Notes: a model not told the origin generated them from the letters alone. DNA of 64,000 bases from Pseudomonas extremaustralis (GCF_900102035.1 NZ_LT629689.1:3270001-3334000); one strand, 5' to 3'; positions 35,277 to 44,839 are shown, counted from the first letter of the stretch. Numbers and translations are program-made.

Positions 35277-36572
35277 TTATAGATCGTGATGCAAGTACGC
35301 CGCCTGCTTGGGCAGGCGCAGGCTGAACAGGAAAGCCACCGCCATCATGCCGGTGACGTACCAGTAAAAAGTGTTTTCCATGCCCAGGGACTTGAGGCCC
35401 AACGCCACATATTCGGCCGAGCCGCCAAAGATCGCGTTGGCCACCGCATAGGCCAGGCCTACGCCCAGGGCGCGTACTTGCGGCGGGAACATTTCGGCTT
35501 TCACCAGGCCGCTGATCGAGGTGTAGAAACTCACGATGGCCAGGGCCAGGGTGATCAGCACAAAGGCCAGGAACGGATTGCTGACGGTCTTCAGGCTGAG
35601 CAGGATCGGCACTGTGCACAGGGTCCCCAACGCGCCGAACCAGAGCATCGAGTTACGGCGGCCGATCTTGTCCGCGAGCATGCCGAACAGCGGCTGCATG
35701 CACATGTACAGGAACAGGGCGCCGGTCATGATGTAGCTGGCGGTCTTGGCGTGCATCCCGGCGGTGTTCACCAGGTACTTCTGCATGTAGGTGGTAAAGG
35801 TATAGAAAATCAACGAGCCGCCAGCGGTGTAGCCGAGCACGGTGATAAACGCGGCCTTGTGGTCGCGGAACAGCGCGGCGATGCTGCCGGCGTCCTTGTC
35901 TTCGCGCATTTCCTTGCTGGTGGTTTCCTTGAGGGTACGACGCAGCAGCAGGGAGATCAGCGCCGCGATGGCGCCGATCACGAACGGAATCCGCCAGCCC
36001 CAGGCGCGCAGTTCGTCTTCGCTGAGGATCTGTTGCAGGATCACCACCACCAGCACCGCCAGCAATTGCCCGCCGATCAGGGTCACGTACTGGAACGACG
36101 CGAAAAAGCCGCGCTGGCCCTTGAGTGCCACTTCACTCATGTAGGTCGCAGTGGTGCCATATTCGCCGCCCACCGACAGGCCCTGGAACAGCCGCGCCAC
36201 GAGCAGCAACGCCGGGGCCCAGGCGCCGATGTCTTTGTAGGTGGGCAGGAAGGCGATGACCAGGGAACCGGCGCACATCATCAGCACCGAGATCATCATG
36301 GAATTCTTGCGCCCGTGCTTGTCGGCCACCCGGCCAAACAGCCAGCCACCGATGGGCCGCATCAGAAACCCGGCGGCGAACACACCGGCGGTGTTGAGCA
36401 GTTGGACCGTGGGGTCGTCCGACGGAAAAAACGCCGGGGCAAAGTAAATGGCGCAGAAGGCATAAACGTAGAAGTCGAACCATTCGACGAGGTTGCCGGA
36501 GGAGGCACCGACAATCGCAAAAATCCGTTTGCTGCGTTCTTCTCCGGTGTAGTGACTGGTCGTTGTTGTCAT
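35277..36572 (-). CDS. pcaT: MHS-family dicarboxylate/3-oxoadipate transporter
   Basis: 431 aa from ATG 36572 (a GTG four codons upstream is possible). Twelve-helix metabolite:H+ symporter: [68 protein letters not shown]. PcaT in P. putida is needed for uptake of beta-ketoadipate and related dicarboxylates. It begins the pcaTBDC part of the cluster after a 290-bp gap that contains an inverted repeat, a REPIN and a dioxygenase-like fossil. Confidence 0.9.
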   Translation of the reverse strand: MTTTTSHYTGEERSKRIFAIVGASSGNLVEWFDFYVYAFCAIYFAPAFFPSDDPTVQLLNTAGVFAAGFLMRPIGGWLFGRVADKHGRKNSMMISVLMMCAGSLVIAFLPTYKDIGAWAPALLLVARLFQGLSVGGEYGTTATYMSEVALKGQRGFFASFQYVTLIGGQLLAVLVVVILQQILSEDELRAWGWRIPFVIGAIAALISLLLRRTLKETTSKEMREDKDAGSIAALFRDHKAAFITVLGYTAGGSLIFYTFTTYMQKYLVNTAGMHAKTASYIMTGALFLYMCMQPLFGMLADKIGRRNSMLWFGALGTLCTVPILLSLKTVSNPFLAFVLITLALAIVSFYTSISGLVKAEMFPPQVRALGVGLAYAVANAIFGGSAEYVALGLKSLGMENTFYWYVTGMMAVAFLFSLRLPKQAAYLHHDL

Positions 36573-36590
36573 GTTTTTTTTCACTCAGTG

Positions 36591-36634
36591 GGAACGGTTA
36601 TTAGCCTAGACATACTTTGCAATAACCATGTTCC
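36591..36634. promoter_or_regulatory. Inverted repeat upstream of pcaT
   Basis: GGTTATT (36596) and AATAACC (36621) are complementary with an 18-bp spacer, and outer GGAAC (36591) pairs with GTTCC (36630). It lies 19-62 bp upstream of the pcaT ATG, so it could be an operator or promoter element giving pcaTBDC its own control. Confidence 0.45.
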
Positions 36635-36679
36635 GCAAGCAGACATTTACAGAGATATCGCCTGCCCCCCATTCCTTGT

Positions 36680-36776
36680 AGGAGCGAGCTTGCTCGCGAA
36701 GTCGTCCAACACACCACGCTCCATCAGGAAACCTGCGTTATCGTTGACGATTTTCGCGAGCAAGCGCGCTCCTACA
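36680..36776. repeat. REPIN (TAGGAGCGAGCTTGCTCGCG family) within the pca cluster
   Basis: TAGGAGCGAGCTTGCTCGCG at 36681 is mirrored by CGCGAGCAAGCGCGCTCCTA at 36756-36775 (one change in the second arm). It splits pcaRKIJF from pcaTBDC and could reduce read-through. Confidence 0.9.
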
Positions 36777-36786
36777 TAGGGGCGCG

Positions 36787-36849
36787 TCAGTCGTTGAAGA
36801 ACACCGCTTTCTTATCTGTGCCCTGCAAAATCACATTCCACTGATGCAC
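36787..36849 (-). pseudogene. Possible C-terminal remnant of an intradiol dioxygenase (PcaG-like)
   Basis: Between the pcaF stop and the REPIN, one minus-strand frame reads VHQWNVILQGTDKKAVFFND and stops (TGA at 36787-36789). This resembles the very C-terminus of protocatechuate 3,4-dioxygenase alpha subunits (patterns like F-D-I-x-L-Q-G-E-x-E-T-V-F-F-D then stop). No upstream part of such a gene is seen because the pcaF end abuts it. It may be a relic of pcaG once located here, or chance. Confidence 0.35.
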
Positions 36850-36862
36850 AAGCGGTCTTCTC

Positions 36863-38068
36863 TTACTCCATGCGTTCAATCGCCAGGGCCAAGCCTTGAC
36901 CGACGCCCACACACATGGTCGCCAGGCCTTTGCGGCCGCCGGTTTTTTCCAATTGATGCAGTGCCGTCAGCACCAGCCGCGCACCGCTCATGCCCAGGGG
37001 ATGGCCGAGGGCGATGGCGCCGCCGTTCGGGTTGACCTGGGGCGCATCGTCAGCGATGCCCAGTTCACGCAGCACCGCCAGGCCTTGGCTGGCGAAAGCT
37101 TCATTGAGTTCGATCACGTCGAAATCGGTGACGGCCAGGCCCAGGCGCTCCACCAGTTTGCGCACCGCCGGCACCGGGCCGATGCCCATCACCCGTGGCG
37201 CGACACCGGCACTGGCCATGCCCAACACGCGGGCGCGGGCGGTCAGGCCGTGTTTTTTCACCGCGTCGGCAGAAGCAAGAATCAGCGCCGCCGCCCCATC
37301 GTTCACGCCCGAGGCATTGCCGGCGGTAACGGTCTTGTCCGGGCCATTGACCGGCTTGAGTCTGGCCAGGGTTTCCAGAGTGGTGTCGGCCCGTGGGTGC
37401 TCATCCTGATCCACCACGGTTTCGCCTTTTTTATGGGCGATGCGCACCGGCACGATCTCTTCGGCGAAGAAACCGGCGGCTTGCGCGGCAGCGGTGCGTT
37501 GCTGGCTACGCAGGGCAAAGGCGTCCTGGTCGGCGCGGGAGACGTTGTAGTCATCGGCGACGTTATCGGCAGTCTGCGGCATCGCGTCCACGCCGTATTG
37601 GGCCTTCATCAACGGGTTGATAAAGCGCCAGCCGATGGTGGTGTCTTCGAGCTTCATATTGCGTGAAAACGCCGCGTCGGCCTTGCCCATCACGAACGGC
37701 GCGCGGGACATCGACTCGACACCGCCGGCAATCGCCAGCTCCATTTCGCCACTGGCGATCGCACGAAACGCCGTGCCGATCGCGTCCATGCCCGAGGCGC
37801 ACAGGCGGTTGAGGGTCACGCCGGGAATACTCTCCGGCAGGCCCGCCAGCAACAGCGCCATACGCGCCACGTTACGGTTGTCTTCACCGGCCTGGTTGGC
37901 ACAGCCGAAGAACACTTCGTCGACCGCTGTCCAGTCCACCGACGGGTTGCGTTCGATCAGCGTCTTGATCGGCAGCGCCGCCAGGTCATCGGCGCGCACG
38001 CTGGACAGGCCACCGCCAAAACGGCCGATGGGGGTGCGGATGGCATCACAGATAAATACTTCGCGCAT
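36863..38068 (-). CDS. pcaF: 3-oxoadipyl-CoA thiolase
   Basis: 401 aa thiolase: active-site cysteine in [17 protein letters not shown] (near residue 90), [22 protein letters not shown] (His) and [17 protein letters not shown] (Cys near 386). [18 protein letters not shown] at the N-terminus fits PcaF. Cleaves 3-oxoadipyl-CoA to succinyl-CoA and acetyl-CoA. Start overlaps the pcaJ stop by one base. Confidence 0.96.
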   Translation of the reverse strand: MREVFICDAIRTPIGRFGGGLSSVRADDLAALPIKTLIERNPSVDWTAVDEVFFGCANQAGEDNRNVARMALLLAGLPESIPGVTLNRLCASGMDAIGTAFRAIASGEMELAIAGGVESMSRAPFVMGKADAAFSRNMKLEDTTIGWRFINPLMKAQYGVDAMPQTADNVADDYNVSRADQDAFALRSQQRTAAAQAAGFFAEEIVPVRIAHKKGETVVDQDEHPRADTTLETLARLKPVNGPDKTVTAGNASGVNDGAAALILASADAVKKHGLTARARVLGMASAGVAPRVMGIGPVPAVRKLVERLGLAVTDFDVIELNEAFASQGLAVLRELGIADDAPQVNPNGGAIALGHPLGMSGARLVLTALHQLEKTGGRKGLATMCVGVGQGLALAIERME

Positions 38069-38847
38069 CAGGCTTCTCCCGGTGCTTGGCCATGGGCGGC
38101 GGCGGTGCGTGCTTCCAGATCACGCAAGGCCGTCAGCTCGACCTCGGTCGGCGCCTCGGTGGTGCTCACCTGGTCGGCGAAGCGAACCGCCCAACCGGTG
38201 GCGGCCACCACTTGCTCGCGGGTCACGCCGGGGTGCAGCGCGGTGACCACGAACTCATGGGTACCCTCCTCCGGCTCCATGATGCACAGGTCGGTAATAA
38301 TTCCGACAGGACCGGCACCCGGCAGGCCCAGGCGCTTGCGCGAATCGCCGCCTTCGCCGTGGCCGACCGAGGTGATGAAGTCCAGCTTGTCGACGAACGA
38401 GCGCGACGACTGCTTGAGGATGATCAGTACGCTCTTGGCGGAACCGGCGATTTCCGGCGCACCACCGGCCCCCGGCAGGCGCACTTTGGGCCGGTGATAA
38501 TCGCCGACCACCGTGGTGTTGATGTTGCCGAAACGGTCGACCTGGGCCGCGCCGAGAAAACCGACGTCTATGCGTCCGCCCTGCAACCAGTAGCGAAAAA
38601 TCTCACCGGTCGGCACCACGGTGTCAGCGGTTTCCGCCAGCTCACCGTCACCGATGGACAGCGGCAGTACGCTGGGCTTGGCGCCAATCGGGCCGGATTC
38701 GTAGATCAGCACCACGTCCGGCGACGAGGTCAGGCGCGCCAGGTTGGCGGCCTTGGACGGCAGGCCGATGCCCACAAAACACACCGAGCCGTTCTTGAGG
38801 CGGCGCGCGGCGGCGACGGTCATCATTTCATTGGTCGAGTAGGTCAT
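38068..38847 (-). CDS. pcaJ: 3-oxoadipate CoA-transferase subunit B
   Basis: 259 aa. The glutamate-bearing motif [14 protein letters not shown] (catalytic Glu near residue 51) and [30 protein letters not shown] identify the beta subunit of family I CoA-transferases. With PcaI it transfers CoA from succinyl-CoA to 3-oxoadipate. One-base overlaps at both ends (pcaI stop, pcaF start). Confidence 0.95.
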   Translation of the reverse strand: MTYSTNEMMTVAAARRLKNGSVCFVGIGLPSKAANLARLTSSPDVVLIYESGPIGAKPSVLPLSIGDGELAETADTVVPTGEIFRYWLQGGRIDVGFLGAAQVDRFGNINTTVVGDYHRPKVRLPGAGGAPEIAGSAKSVLIILKQSSRSFVDKLDFITSVGHGEGGDSRKRLGLPGAGPVGIITDLCIMEPEEGTHEFVVTALHPGVTREQVVAATGWAVRFADQVSTTEAPTEVELTALRDLEARTAAAHGQAPGEA

Positions 38848-39704
38848 TACTTGGCCCCCTGCGCGGCGGCCAGCTTGGCCTGGAATTCACTGAAATCGGC
38901 GGTGCCGTGGATGTACTCGTCAATCCAGGCGGTAAACGTCCCACGGTCGCGGGCGATTGGGTCCCAGGCCTGGTAGAAGCGGTTATCCCGCTCGTTGTAG
39001 CCGTGGGCGTAGGACGGATGTGCGCCACCGGGTACATGACACACCGCCGTCAGCGCCCAGGTCGGCAGCACGCAGCTGTTCATCGGTGCATTGAGGTCAT
39101 CGACGATTTCCTCGACGGTGACGATGCAGCGCTTGGCCGCCAGGGCCGCTTCCTTCTGCACCCCGAGAATGCCCCAGAGCAGCACGTTGCCCTTGCGGTC
39201 GGCCTTTTGCGCGTGGATCACGCTGACGTCCGGACGCACCGACGGCACCGCCGCCAGCACTTCACCCGTAAACGGGCAGGTGACGGTCTTGATCAGCGGG
39301 TTGACCTTGGGCAAGTCGGAACCGGCGTAGGCCCGCAGCACCGCGAAGGGCAGGCCCGAGGCACCGGCGACGTAGGCATTGGCCAGGTCGGCGTGGCTGT
39401 GTTCTTCGATCTCCAGCGGTTGCGGCCATTGCTTCTCGACCGCGTCGCGCAGGCGGTGCAAGGAACCCACGCCGGGGTTGCCGCCCCAGGAGAAAATCAA
39501 TTTGCGCGCGCAGCCGGCACCGATCAACTGGTCGTAGATCAGGTCAGGCGTCATACGCACCAGCGTCAGGTCTTTCTTGCCCTGACGAATGATTTCATGA
39601 CCCGCAGCTGTAGGGATCAGATGGGTGAAACCTTCCAGTGCGACGGTATCGCCGTCGTTCACGAATTGCTTCACCGCGTCACGCAACGCAAGAATTTCAG
39701 CCAT
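38847..39704 (-). CDS. pcaI: 3-oxoadipate CoA-transferase subunit A
   Basis: 285 aa from ATG 39704 (a longer in-frame extension runs into the promoter and is rejected). MAEILALRDAVKQFVNDGDTVALEGFTHLIPTAAGHEIIRQG, then GCARKLIFSWGGNPGVGSLHRLRDAV. Pairs with PcaJ. Preceded by a perfect PcaR box in the 160-bp gap after pcaK, so pcaIJF has its own inducible promoter. Confidence 0.95.
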   Translation of the reverse strand: MAEILALRDAVKQFVNDGDTVALEGFTHLIPTAAGHEIIRQGKKDLTLVRMTPDLIYDQLIGAGCARKLIFSWGGNPGVGSLHRLRDAVEKQWPQPLEIEEHSHADLANAYVAGASGLPFAVLRAYAGSDLPKVNPLIKTVTCPFTGEVLAAVPSVRPDVSVIHAQKADRKGNVLLWGILGVQKEAALAAKRCIVTVEEIVDDLNAPMNSCVLPTWALTAVCHVPGGAHPSYAHGYNERDNRFYQAWDPIARDRGTFTAWIDEYIHGTADFSEFQAKLAAAQGAK

Positions 39705-39790
39705 GGGGTTGGGCTCCCGGTGTCGATCGAAAAAGGCGCTGAGATGGCGCCGAAGTGCTTGAAGGTTAAGCTGGGGACATGGGCCAAACA

Positions 39791-39824
39791 ATCCGATAAT
39801 CGACTCAGTGTTCGATTATCGAAC
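39791..39824. promoter_or_regulatory. PcaR binding sites upstream of pcaI
   Basis: GTTCGATTATCGAAC (39810-39824) is a perfect 15-bp palindrome that matches the PcaR box known from the P. putida pcaIJ promoter (GTTCGATAATCGCAC). A second related half, ATCCGATAATCGACT, is at 39791-39805. The box is about 105 bp from the pcaI ATG. Confidence 0.8.
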
Positions 39825-39865
39825 GAATTGTTGTCTAGCTAATCTTCCTGTAAGCGGGGTCGCCT

Positions 39866-41206
39866 TCAGGTGGCGTCGGCGTGGCTGACCATGCCTTTGA
39901 TCACCACGGCAGCCGTGGCCAAGGCGGCCGGAATCACCAGCGCCGTGAGCACCTGCTCGAAGTTCCAGCCCAGGCCCAGCAATGTGGCGCCCATCCAGGC
40001 GCCGAGGATCGCACCGAAGCGGCCGATGCCGAGCATCCACGACACACCGGTGGCGCGGCCTTGGGTCGGGTAGAAACGGGCAGCCAGGGACGGCATGGCC
40101 GATTGCGCGCCGTTGACGCACATCCCGGCGATCAGCACCAGGGTTGCCAACAGGGTAATGTTGCCCAGGCTCTGCCCCACCGCGTAGGCAAACACCCCGG
40201 CCAGCAGGTAAAAGGTGCCGATGACCTTGTGGGGATTGAACCGGTCCATCGCCCACCCCACAGCGACCGCGCTTAACACCCCACCAAATTGGAACAACGC
40301 GCCGATGAATGCAGCCTGTTCCATGCTCGCGCCGCTGTCGCGCATCAACGTCGGTAGCCAGCTGGTGAGCAGATACACAATCACCAGGCCCATGAAGTAC
40401 GTGAGCCACAGCAGCAAGGTGCCGGCGCTGTAGGTACCGGAGAAGATCACCGCCAATACGTTGCGCGCCTTGACGGTTTTTTGCTCGGGCACACTGAAAC
40501 CCGTGGCCTGGGCGACGATGCCGGGGTCGATGGGCGACAAGGTTTTGCGCACCTTGTCGGTCCCGCGGTTGCGCACCACCAGAAAGCGCGCCGACTCCGG
40601 CAGCCACGCCAGCAGCACCACCGCCAGAATCAACGGCAGGATGCCGCCGATCATCAACAAGGCATGCCAGCCGAACGCCGGGATCAGCTTGGCTGAGATA
40701 AACCCGCCGCCCGCCATCCCCAGGTTGAAGCCGCAGAACATGCTGGTCACCAACAGCGACTTGTGGCGTTCGGGGGTGTATTCGGAGAGCAAGGTGGTGG
40801 CGTTGGGCATGCCGGCGCCCAGGCCCAGGCCGGTGAGAAAGCGCAGCACCAGCAATTGGTCGACGTTGCTGCTGTAGGCCGAAGCCAGGCTGAAGGCACC
40901 AAACACCAGCACCGCACCAACCAGCACGACCTTGCGCCCGAAGCGGTCAGCCAGCGGGCCGGAACCCAGGGCGCCAAACACCATGCCGATCAGCGCGGCG
41001 CTCATCACCGGACCGAGGCTGGCGCGGTCGATGCCCCAGTCCTGGGACAGCGCCGGCGCGATAAAGCCCATGGCGGCGGTGTCGAGGCCGTCGAGGAAGA
41101 CAATCAGGAAACACAAGATCACGACACGCCACTGGTAGCGTGACAGCGGTTGGGCATTGATGAAGGACTGCACGTCCAGAGTGGTACCGACAGAAGGCTG
41201 ATTCAT
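39866..41206 (-). CDS. pcaK: 4-hydroxybenzoate / protocatechuate MFS transporter
   Basis: 446 aa from ATG 41206. AAHS-family symporter: ILCFLIVFLDGLDTAAMGFIAPAL with the DGxD motif, GPLADRFGRKVVLVG, RFLTGLGLGAGMPNATTLLSEY and LPESARFLVVRNR. PcaK imports 4-hydroxybenzoate and protocatechuate and acts in chemotaxis toward them. Lies between pcaR (142-bp gap, no clear operator found) and pcaI. Confidence 0.94.
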   Translation of the reverse strand: MNQPSVGTTLDVQSFINAQPLSRYQWRVVILCFLIVFLDGLDTAAMGFIAPALSQDWGIDRASLGPVMSAALIGMVFGALGSGPLADRFGRKVVLVGAVLVFGAFSLASAYSSNVDQLLVLRFLTGLGLGAGMPNATTLLSEYTPERHKSLLVTSMFCGFNLGMAGGGFISAKLIPAFGWHALLMIGGILPLILAVVLLAWLPESARFLVVRNRGTDKVRKTLSPIDPGIVAQATGFSVPEQKTVKARNVLAVIFSGTYSAGTLLLWLTYFMGLVIVYLLTSWLPTLMRDSGASMEQAAFIGALFQFGGVLSAVAVGWAMDRFNPHKVIGTFYLLAGVFAYAVGQSLGNITLLATLVLIAGMCVNGAQSAMPSLAARFYPTQGRATGVSWMLGIGRFGAILGAWMGATLLGLGWNFEQVLTALVIPAALATAAVVIKGMVSHADAT

Positions 41207-41348
41207 TATTCTTATTTCCACACCGATGGCGGGCCAACGACCTGGGGTCGTCATTATGGTTGGAGCGCCAGAGCGCTGCCGCACCTTAATGAGCCAGGGG
41301 AAACAGCGTCAATTCATCCGACCCGTATCTGTGCGATCACCGAACAGC

Positions 41349-42191
41349 TTAGGCGAACAGCTGCGCGCTCAGCTCACGGCTGGCACTGAGCATGCTCGGC
41401 AGGAAGCGCTGTTCCAGCTCGCTGCGGCTGACCCGCCCGGCATGGGTGCTGACGTTGAACGCGGCCAGCACCTGGCCCGAGGCGTCATACACCGGCACGG
41501 CGATGGAGCGCAGGCCCTGTTCCAGTTCCTGGTCGACGATGCACCAGCCCTGTTGCCGCACTTGTTGCAGGCATTCGAACAAGGCTTCGGGGGTGGTCAG
41601 CGTACGGCTGGTCTTGGTTTGCAGGTCGGCGTGGTCGAGGTAATCCTGCAACGAAGCGTCGTCCAACGCCGCGAGCAGGATGCGGCCCATGGAGGTGCAA
41701 TACGCCGGCAAGCGTCCGCCCACCGACAAGTCTACGGAAATCAGGCGCTGGGTGGTGGCCGAACGGGCGATATAGAGGATGTCGTCGCCTTCGAGGGTGG
41801 CCATGTTGCAGGCTTCGTGCAGTTGCTCGCTCATGCGGTCCAGGTACGGCTGCGCCGAGACCGCCAGCGGCGTGGACGACAAATAGGCATGACCCAGGGT
41901 CAAGACTTTGGGCAACAGCGAATAAGTGCGCCCATCGGTGGTGGCGTAGCCGAGTTTGATCAGGGTGTGCAGGCAACGGCGCACGGCAGCGCGGGGGATT
42001 TCCGTGCGGTGGCTGATCTGGGCGATGGTGAGGTGGCGCTTGCGTTCCTGGAACGCCTGCACCACGGCGAGGCCACGGGCCAGGGAAGTCATGAAGTCCG
42101 GATCACCGGTAAATGCCTGGATACGCTTGGCCGGTGAGGCAACGATCGGCGGCGCCGCTGACGCAAAAGAGTTGCGCAATTGATCGTTCAT
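41349..42191 (-). CDS. pcaR: IclR-family activator of the pca regulon
   Basis: 280 aa from ATG 42191. A wHTH (LARGLAVVQAFQERKRHLTIAQISHRTEIPRAAVRRCLHTLIKLGYA in pieces, residues about 35-85) and an IclR effector domain (HEACNMATLEGDDILYIARSATT, YCTSMGRILLAALDD, GWCIVDQELEQGLRSIAVPV). PcaR activates pca genes with beta-ketoadipate. PcaR-like boxes lie upstream of its own start, suggesting autoregulation. Confidence 0.95.
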   Translation of the reverse strand: MNDQLRNSFASAAPPIVASPAKRIQAFTGDPDFMTSLARGLAVVQAFQERKRHLTIAQISHRTEIPRAAVRRCLHTLIKLGYATTDGRTYSLLPKVLTLGHAYLSSTPLAVSAQPYLDRMSEQLHEACNMATLEGDDILYIARSATTQRLISVDLSVGGRLPAYCTSMGRILLAALDDASLQDYLDHADLQTKTSRTLTTPEALFECLQQVRQQGWCIVDQELEQGLRSIAVPVYDASGQVLAAFNVSTHAGRVSRSELEQRFLPSMLSASRELSAQLFA

Positions 42192-42288
42192 GTCGGGTTC
42201 CTTTCTCTTATTGTCAACCGCAAGGGAGGTTTGGCCGTCATTACAAGCCGCGTCGACCGGGATGCACAAGGCAAGGCCGGCAACATTG

Positions 42289-42321
42289 TGCGATTATCGG
42301 ACGATCATTCGATAATCGCAA
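42289..42321. promoter_or_regulatory. Two PcaR-like boxes upstream of pcaR
   Basis: GTGCGATTATCGGAC (42289-42303) and ATTCGATAATCGCAA (42307-42321) share the CGATAATCG core with the pcaI box. They lie about 100-130 bp upstream of the pcaR ATG. Autoregulation by PcaR is inferred. Confidence 0.7.
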
Positions 42322-42470
42322 TTTGGCAATCTCACCGCCCGGTGCACCCTATCAGCGCGCGCCTGCAAAGTTTCAGCGCGGTTTTATAACGCCGATAGTT
42401 AGGTGGAACTTATGACGTCAAATTTTCCACCCATACCGACGACCTCGCGTAACAAAACCCTCACACAACG

Positions 42471-42713
42471 TTGACGCTTTTTAACTTTATGCCGATAGTG
42501 TTATTCAAATGCGCCGTTATAATGCACCCTGTGTGTGGGTCCGCCCGGTTTCATCACCGGGACCGAAGCCCACCAGGTGATGCACAGGCTGTGCATGCCG
42601 ATAAAAATAACCGGCTTCGAATGACAGCACTTAACACGTGTTCGCTCGCGCCTAGTTCAAACTTGAACACCGCAAGGGTTCAACTTTGAATAGCCCGAGG
42701 GCGGCATTCGGGC
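42471..42713 (+). promoter_or_regulatory. Promoter and hairpin/operator-rich leader before the 66-aa gene
   Basis: TTGACG (42471) and GATAGT (42494) are 17 bp apart, and a TATAAT is at 42518-42523. Downstream are: GTGGG/CCCAC (42535/42569) enclosing CCCGGT/ACCGGG (42544/42556); ATGCACA/TGTGCAT (42580/42590); two near-identical palindromes GTTCAAACTTGAAC (42655) and GTTCAACTTTGAAT (42678); and GCCCGA/TCGGGC (42693/42708). Such density in 180 bp suggests a structured 5' leader, a small RNA, or tandem operators. I cannot match it to a known RNA family. The rest of the gap back to pcaR holds only the PcaR boxes. Confidence 0.5.
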
Positions 42714-42755
42714 ATAACACTGCAATGTAATTACTCAACTCAATTAGGTAGCAAT

Positions 42756-42956
42756 GTGACGAAAGATGAACTGCGCGCGGAACTTGAGCGCCAGGAGCAA
42801 CGTTACAAGGAAGTTTACGGCGGGGAAGTCACCACCTACGCCGCCCAGCCTGAACCTGAGCGCAAACCATGGCGCAAACGAGCTAGCCTGCTCGACCAGG
42901 CATTCGCCCAGGAAATCCAAAAGATTGAACAGGAACTCAAAACCGAAGAGTCATAA
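42756..42956 (+). CDS. Conserved small hypothetical protein, 66 aa
   Basis: 66 aa starting at GTG 42756 (an ATG two bases earlier is immediately stopped), weak AGGT as Shine-Dalgarno. [30 protein letters not shown] and [25 protein letters not shown] are charged and helical, likely coiled-coil; no membrane segment. I recall similar small proteins upstream of pit in pseudomonads but know no function. The first part looks like a helix for protein interaction. Confidence 0.65.
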   Translation: MTKDELRAELERQEQRYKEVYGGEVTTYAAQPEPERKPWRKRASLLDQAFAQEIQKIEQELKTEES

Positions 42957-43269
42957 GCGACTCGGTTGGAGCCCCAAGGTTCGGCCTCGGTTGCTGGCAT
43001 GTAGCTAGCGACCGGCTACCTTGCATTTCACTGCCGTCAGTGAAATTTCATACAAATGTTTCAGAGATGACGTTTGGGTGACAAATTCCTGTCCCTCGCG
43101 CCCTCCGCTTTATAAATCAAAGACTTGCCAAAGCCCCAAAAACCCTGGGATGCACGCCTTTCCTGGCTGTTTTTTCATTGAAGAATGTTACCGATGAGCA
43201 GCTAGTGCATCGATTACCAAGGTTTTCTGGCATAATCGCGCCCCCTTACGACCGGGTCAGAAAACCTTC
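42957..43269. other. Gap between the 66-aa gene and pitA
   Basis: 313 bp without a gene. It holds a 9-bp inverted repeat ATTTCACTG / CAGTGAAAT (43025-43046, 4-bp loop, no T run) that may end the upstream transcript, and a -10-like CATAAT about 36 bp before pitA. No convincing Pho box was found. Confidence 0.5.
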
Positions 43270-44745
43270 ATGATCGATTTATTCAGCGGACTGGATGCTT
43301 GGGTTCTAGTGAGCCTGTTGCTCGCCCTGGCCTTTGTCCTCGCCTTCGAGTTCATCAATGGCTTTCATGACACCGCTAACGCGGTGGCCACAGTCATCTA
43401 TACCAAAGCCATGCCGCCGCACCTGGCCGTGTTCTTCTCCGGGGTATTCAACTTCCTCGGCGTATTGCTCGGTGGTGTCGGTGTCGCCTATGCCATCGTG
43501 CACTTGCTGCCGGTGGAGTTGCTGATCAATGTGAACACCGGCCATGGCCTGGCGATGGTCTTCTCTTTATTGGCCGCGGCGATCACCTGGAACCTGGGCA
43601 CCTGGTACTTCGGTATCCCCGCCTCCAGCTCCCACACCCTGATCGGTTCGATCCTCGGTGTCGGCCTGGCCAATGCACTGATCAACGACATCCCCCTGGC
43701 TGACGGTGTGAACTGGCAGAAAGCGGTCGATATCGGCGCATCCCTGGTCTTCTCACCGATGGCCGGCTTCCTGGTCGCAGCCCTGGTACTGATGGGCCTC
43801 AAGTGGTGGCGTCCGCTGTCGAAGATGCACAAGACCCCGGACCAACGCCGCAAGGTCGACGACAAGAAACACCCGCCGTTCTGGAACCGTCTGGTGCTGG
43901 TGATTTCCGCCATGGCCGTGAGTTTCGTACACGGCTCCAACGATGGTCAGAAAGGTATCGGCCTGATCATGCTGGTGCTGATCGGTATCGTGCCGGCCCA
44001 GTTCGTCCTCGACCTGGGCAGCACCACTTACCAGATCGAACGCACCCGCGACGCCACGGTGCACTTGAACCAGTTCTACCAGCGCAATCACGAAACCCTG
44101 GGCGAGTTCCTGGCCCTGGGCAAAAGCGTAAAGGATGATCTGCCGGGCAAGTTCCGCTGCAACCCGCAGCAGACCGAGCCCACTATCAATGCGCTGGTTG
44201 ACACCCTGAAAGGCGTTTCCGACTACCACTCGCTGAATGCCGACCAACGCATTGAGGTACGCCGCTACCTGCTCTGCCTGGACGACACCGCGAAAAAAGT
44301 CGGCAAATTGCCAGGTCTGGATCCGCGCGAGAAGTCCGACCTCGACAAATTGCGCAAAGACCTGACCGCCACCACCGAATACGCCCCGTTCTGGGTGATT
44401 CTCGCAGTCGCCATGGCCCTGGGCATGGGCACCATGGTGGGCTGGAAGCGTGTGGTACTGACCATCGGTGAGAAAATCGGCAAGCAGGGCATGACCTATG
44501 CCCAAGGCATGTCGGCCCAGATCACCACGGCCAGCATGATCGGCCTGGCCAATATCTTCAGCCTGCCGGTATCGACCACCCACGTACTCTCGTCGGGTGT
44601 GGCCGGCACCATGGTCGCGAACAAAAGCGGCCTGCAAAGCGGCACCGTCAAGACCATCCTGATGGCCTGGGTATTGACCCTGCCGGCGACCGTGGGCCTG
44701 TCGGCCGGGTTGTTCTGGTTGGCATCCACGGCGTTGGGCAACTGA
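43270..44745 (+). CDS. pitA: Low-affinity inorganic phosphate transporter
   Basis: 491 aa PHO4/PiT family. The two signature repeats are FEFINGFHDTANAVATVIYTKAM near residue 30 and FVHGSNDGQKGIGLIMLVLIGI near residue 220; GIPASSSHTLIGSI and LPVSTTHVLSSGVAGTM are the paired inverted-topology motifs. About ten helices and a central cytoplasmic loop. Takes up metal-phosphate complexes with protons. Ends at a strong terminator. Confidence 0.94.
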   Translation: MIDLFSGLDAWVLVSLLLALAFVLAFEFINGFHDTANAVATVIYTKAMPPHLAVFFSGVFNFLGVLLGGVGVAYAIVHLLPVELLINVNTGHGLAMVFSLLAAAITWNLGTWYFGIPASSSHTLIGSILGVGLANALINDIPLADGVNWQKAVDIGASLVFSPMAGFLVAALVLMGLKWWRPLSKMHKTPDQRRKVDDKKHPPFWNRLVLVISAMAVSFVHGSNDGQKGIGLIMLVLIGIVPAQFVLDLGSTTYQIERTRDATVHLNQFYQRNHETLGEFLALGKSVKDDLPGKFRCNPQQTEPTINALVDTLKGVSDYHSLNADQRIEVRRYLLCLDDTAKKVGKLPGLDPREKSDLDKLRKDLTATTEYAPFWVILAVAMALGMGTMVGWKRVVLTIGEKIGKQGMTYAQGMSAQITTASMIGLANIFSLPVSTTHVLSSGVAGTMVANKSGLQSGTVKTILMAWVLTLPATVGLSAGLFWLASTALGN

Positions 44746-44763
44746 CAACCGCGGTTGAATAAC

Positions 44764-44802
44764 AAAAAAGGTGCGGCTTCGATGAAGACCGCACCTTTTT
44801 TT
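44764..44802 (+). terminator. Intrinsic terminator of pitA
   Basis: AAAAAAGGTGCGG pairs with CCGCACCTTTTTT; the loop region CTTCGATGAAGA adds further pairing. Confidence 0.92.
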
Positions 44803-44839
44803 ATGCGCCTGTATTAATGAGCGTCGTTAAATAGCAGGC

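Noticed and set aside
43040..43070. Possible Pho box upstream of pitA
   Set aside because: The best 11-bp spaced pair (ATTTCAT, ATGTTTC) shares too few positions with CTGTCAT; Pit carriers are normally not PhoB-activated.
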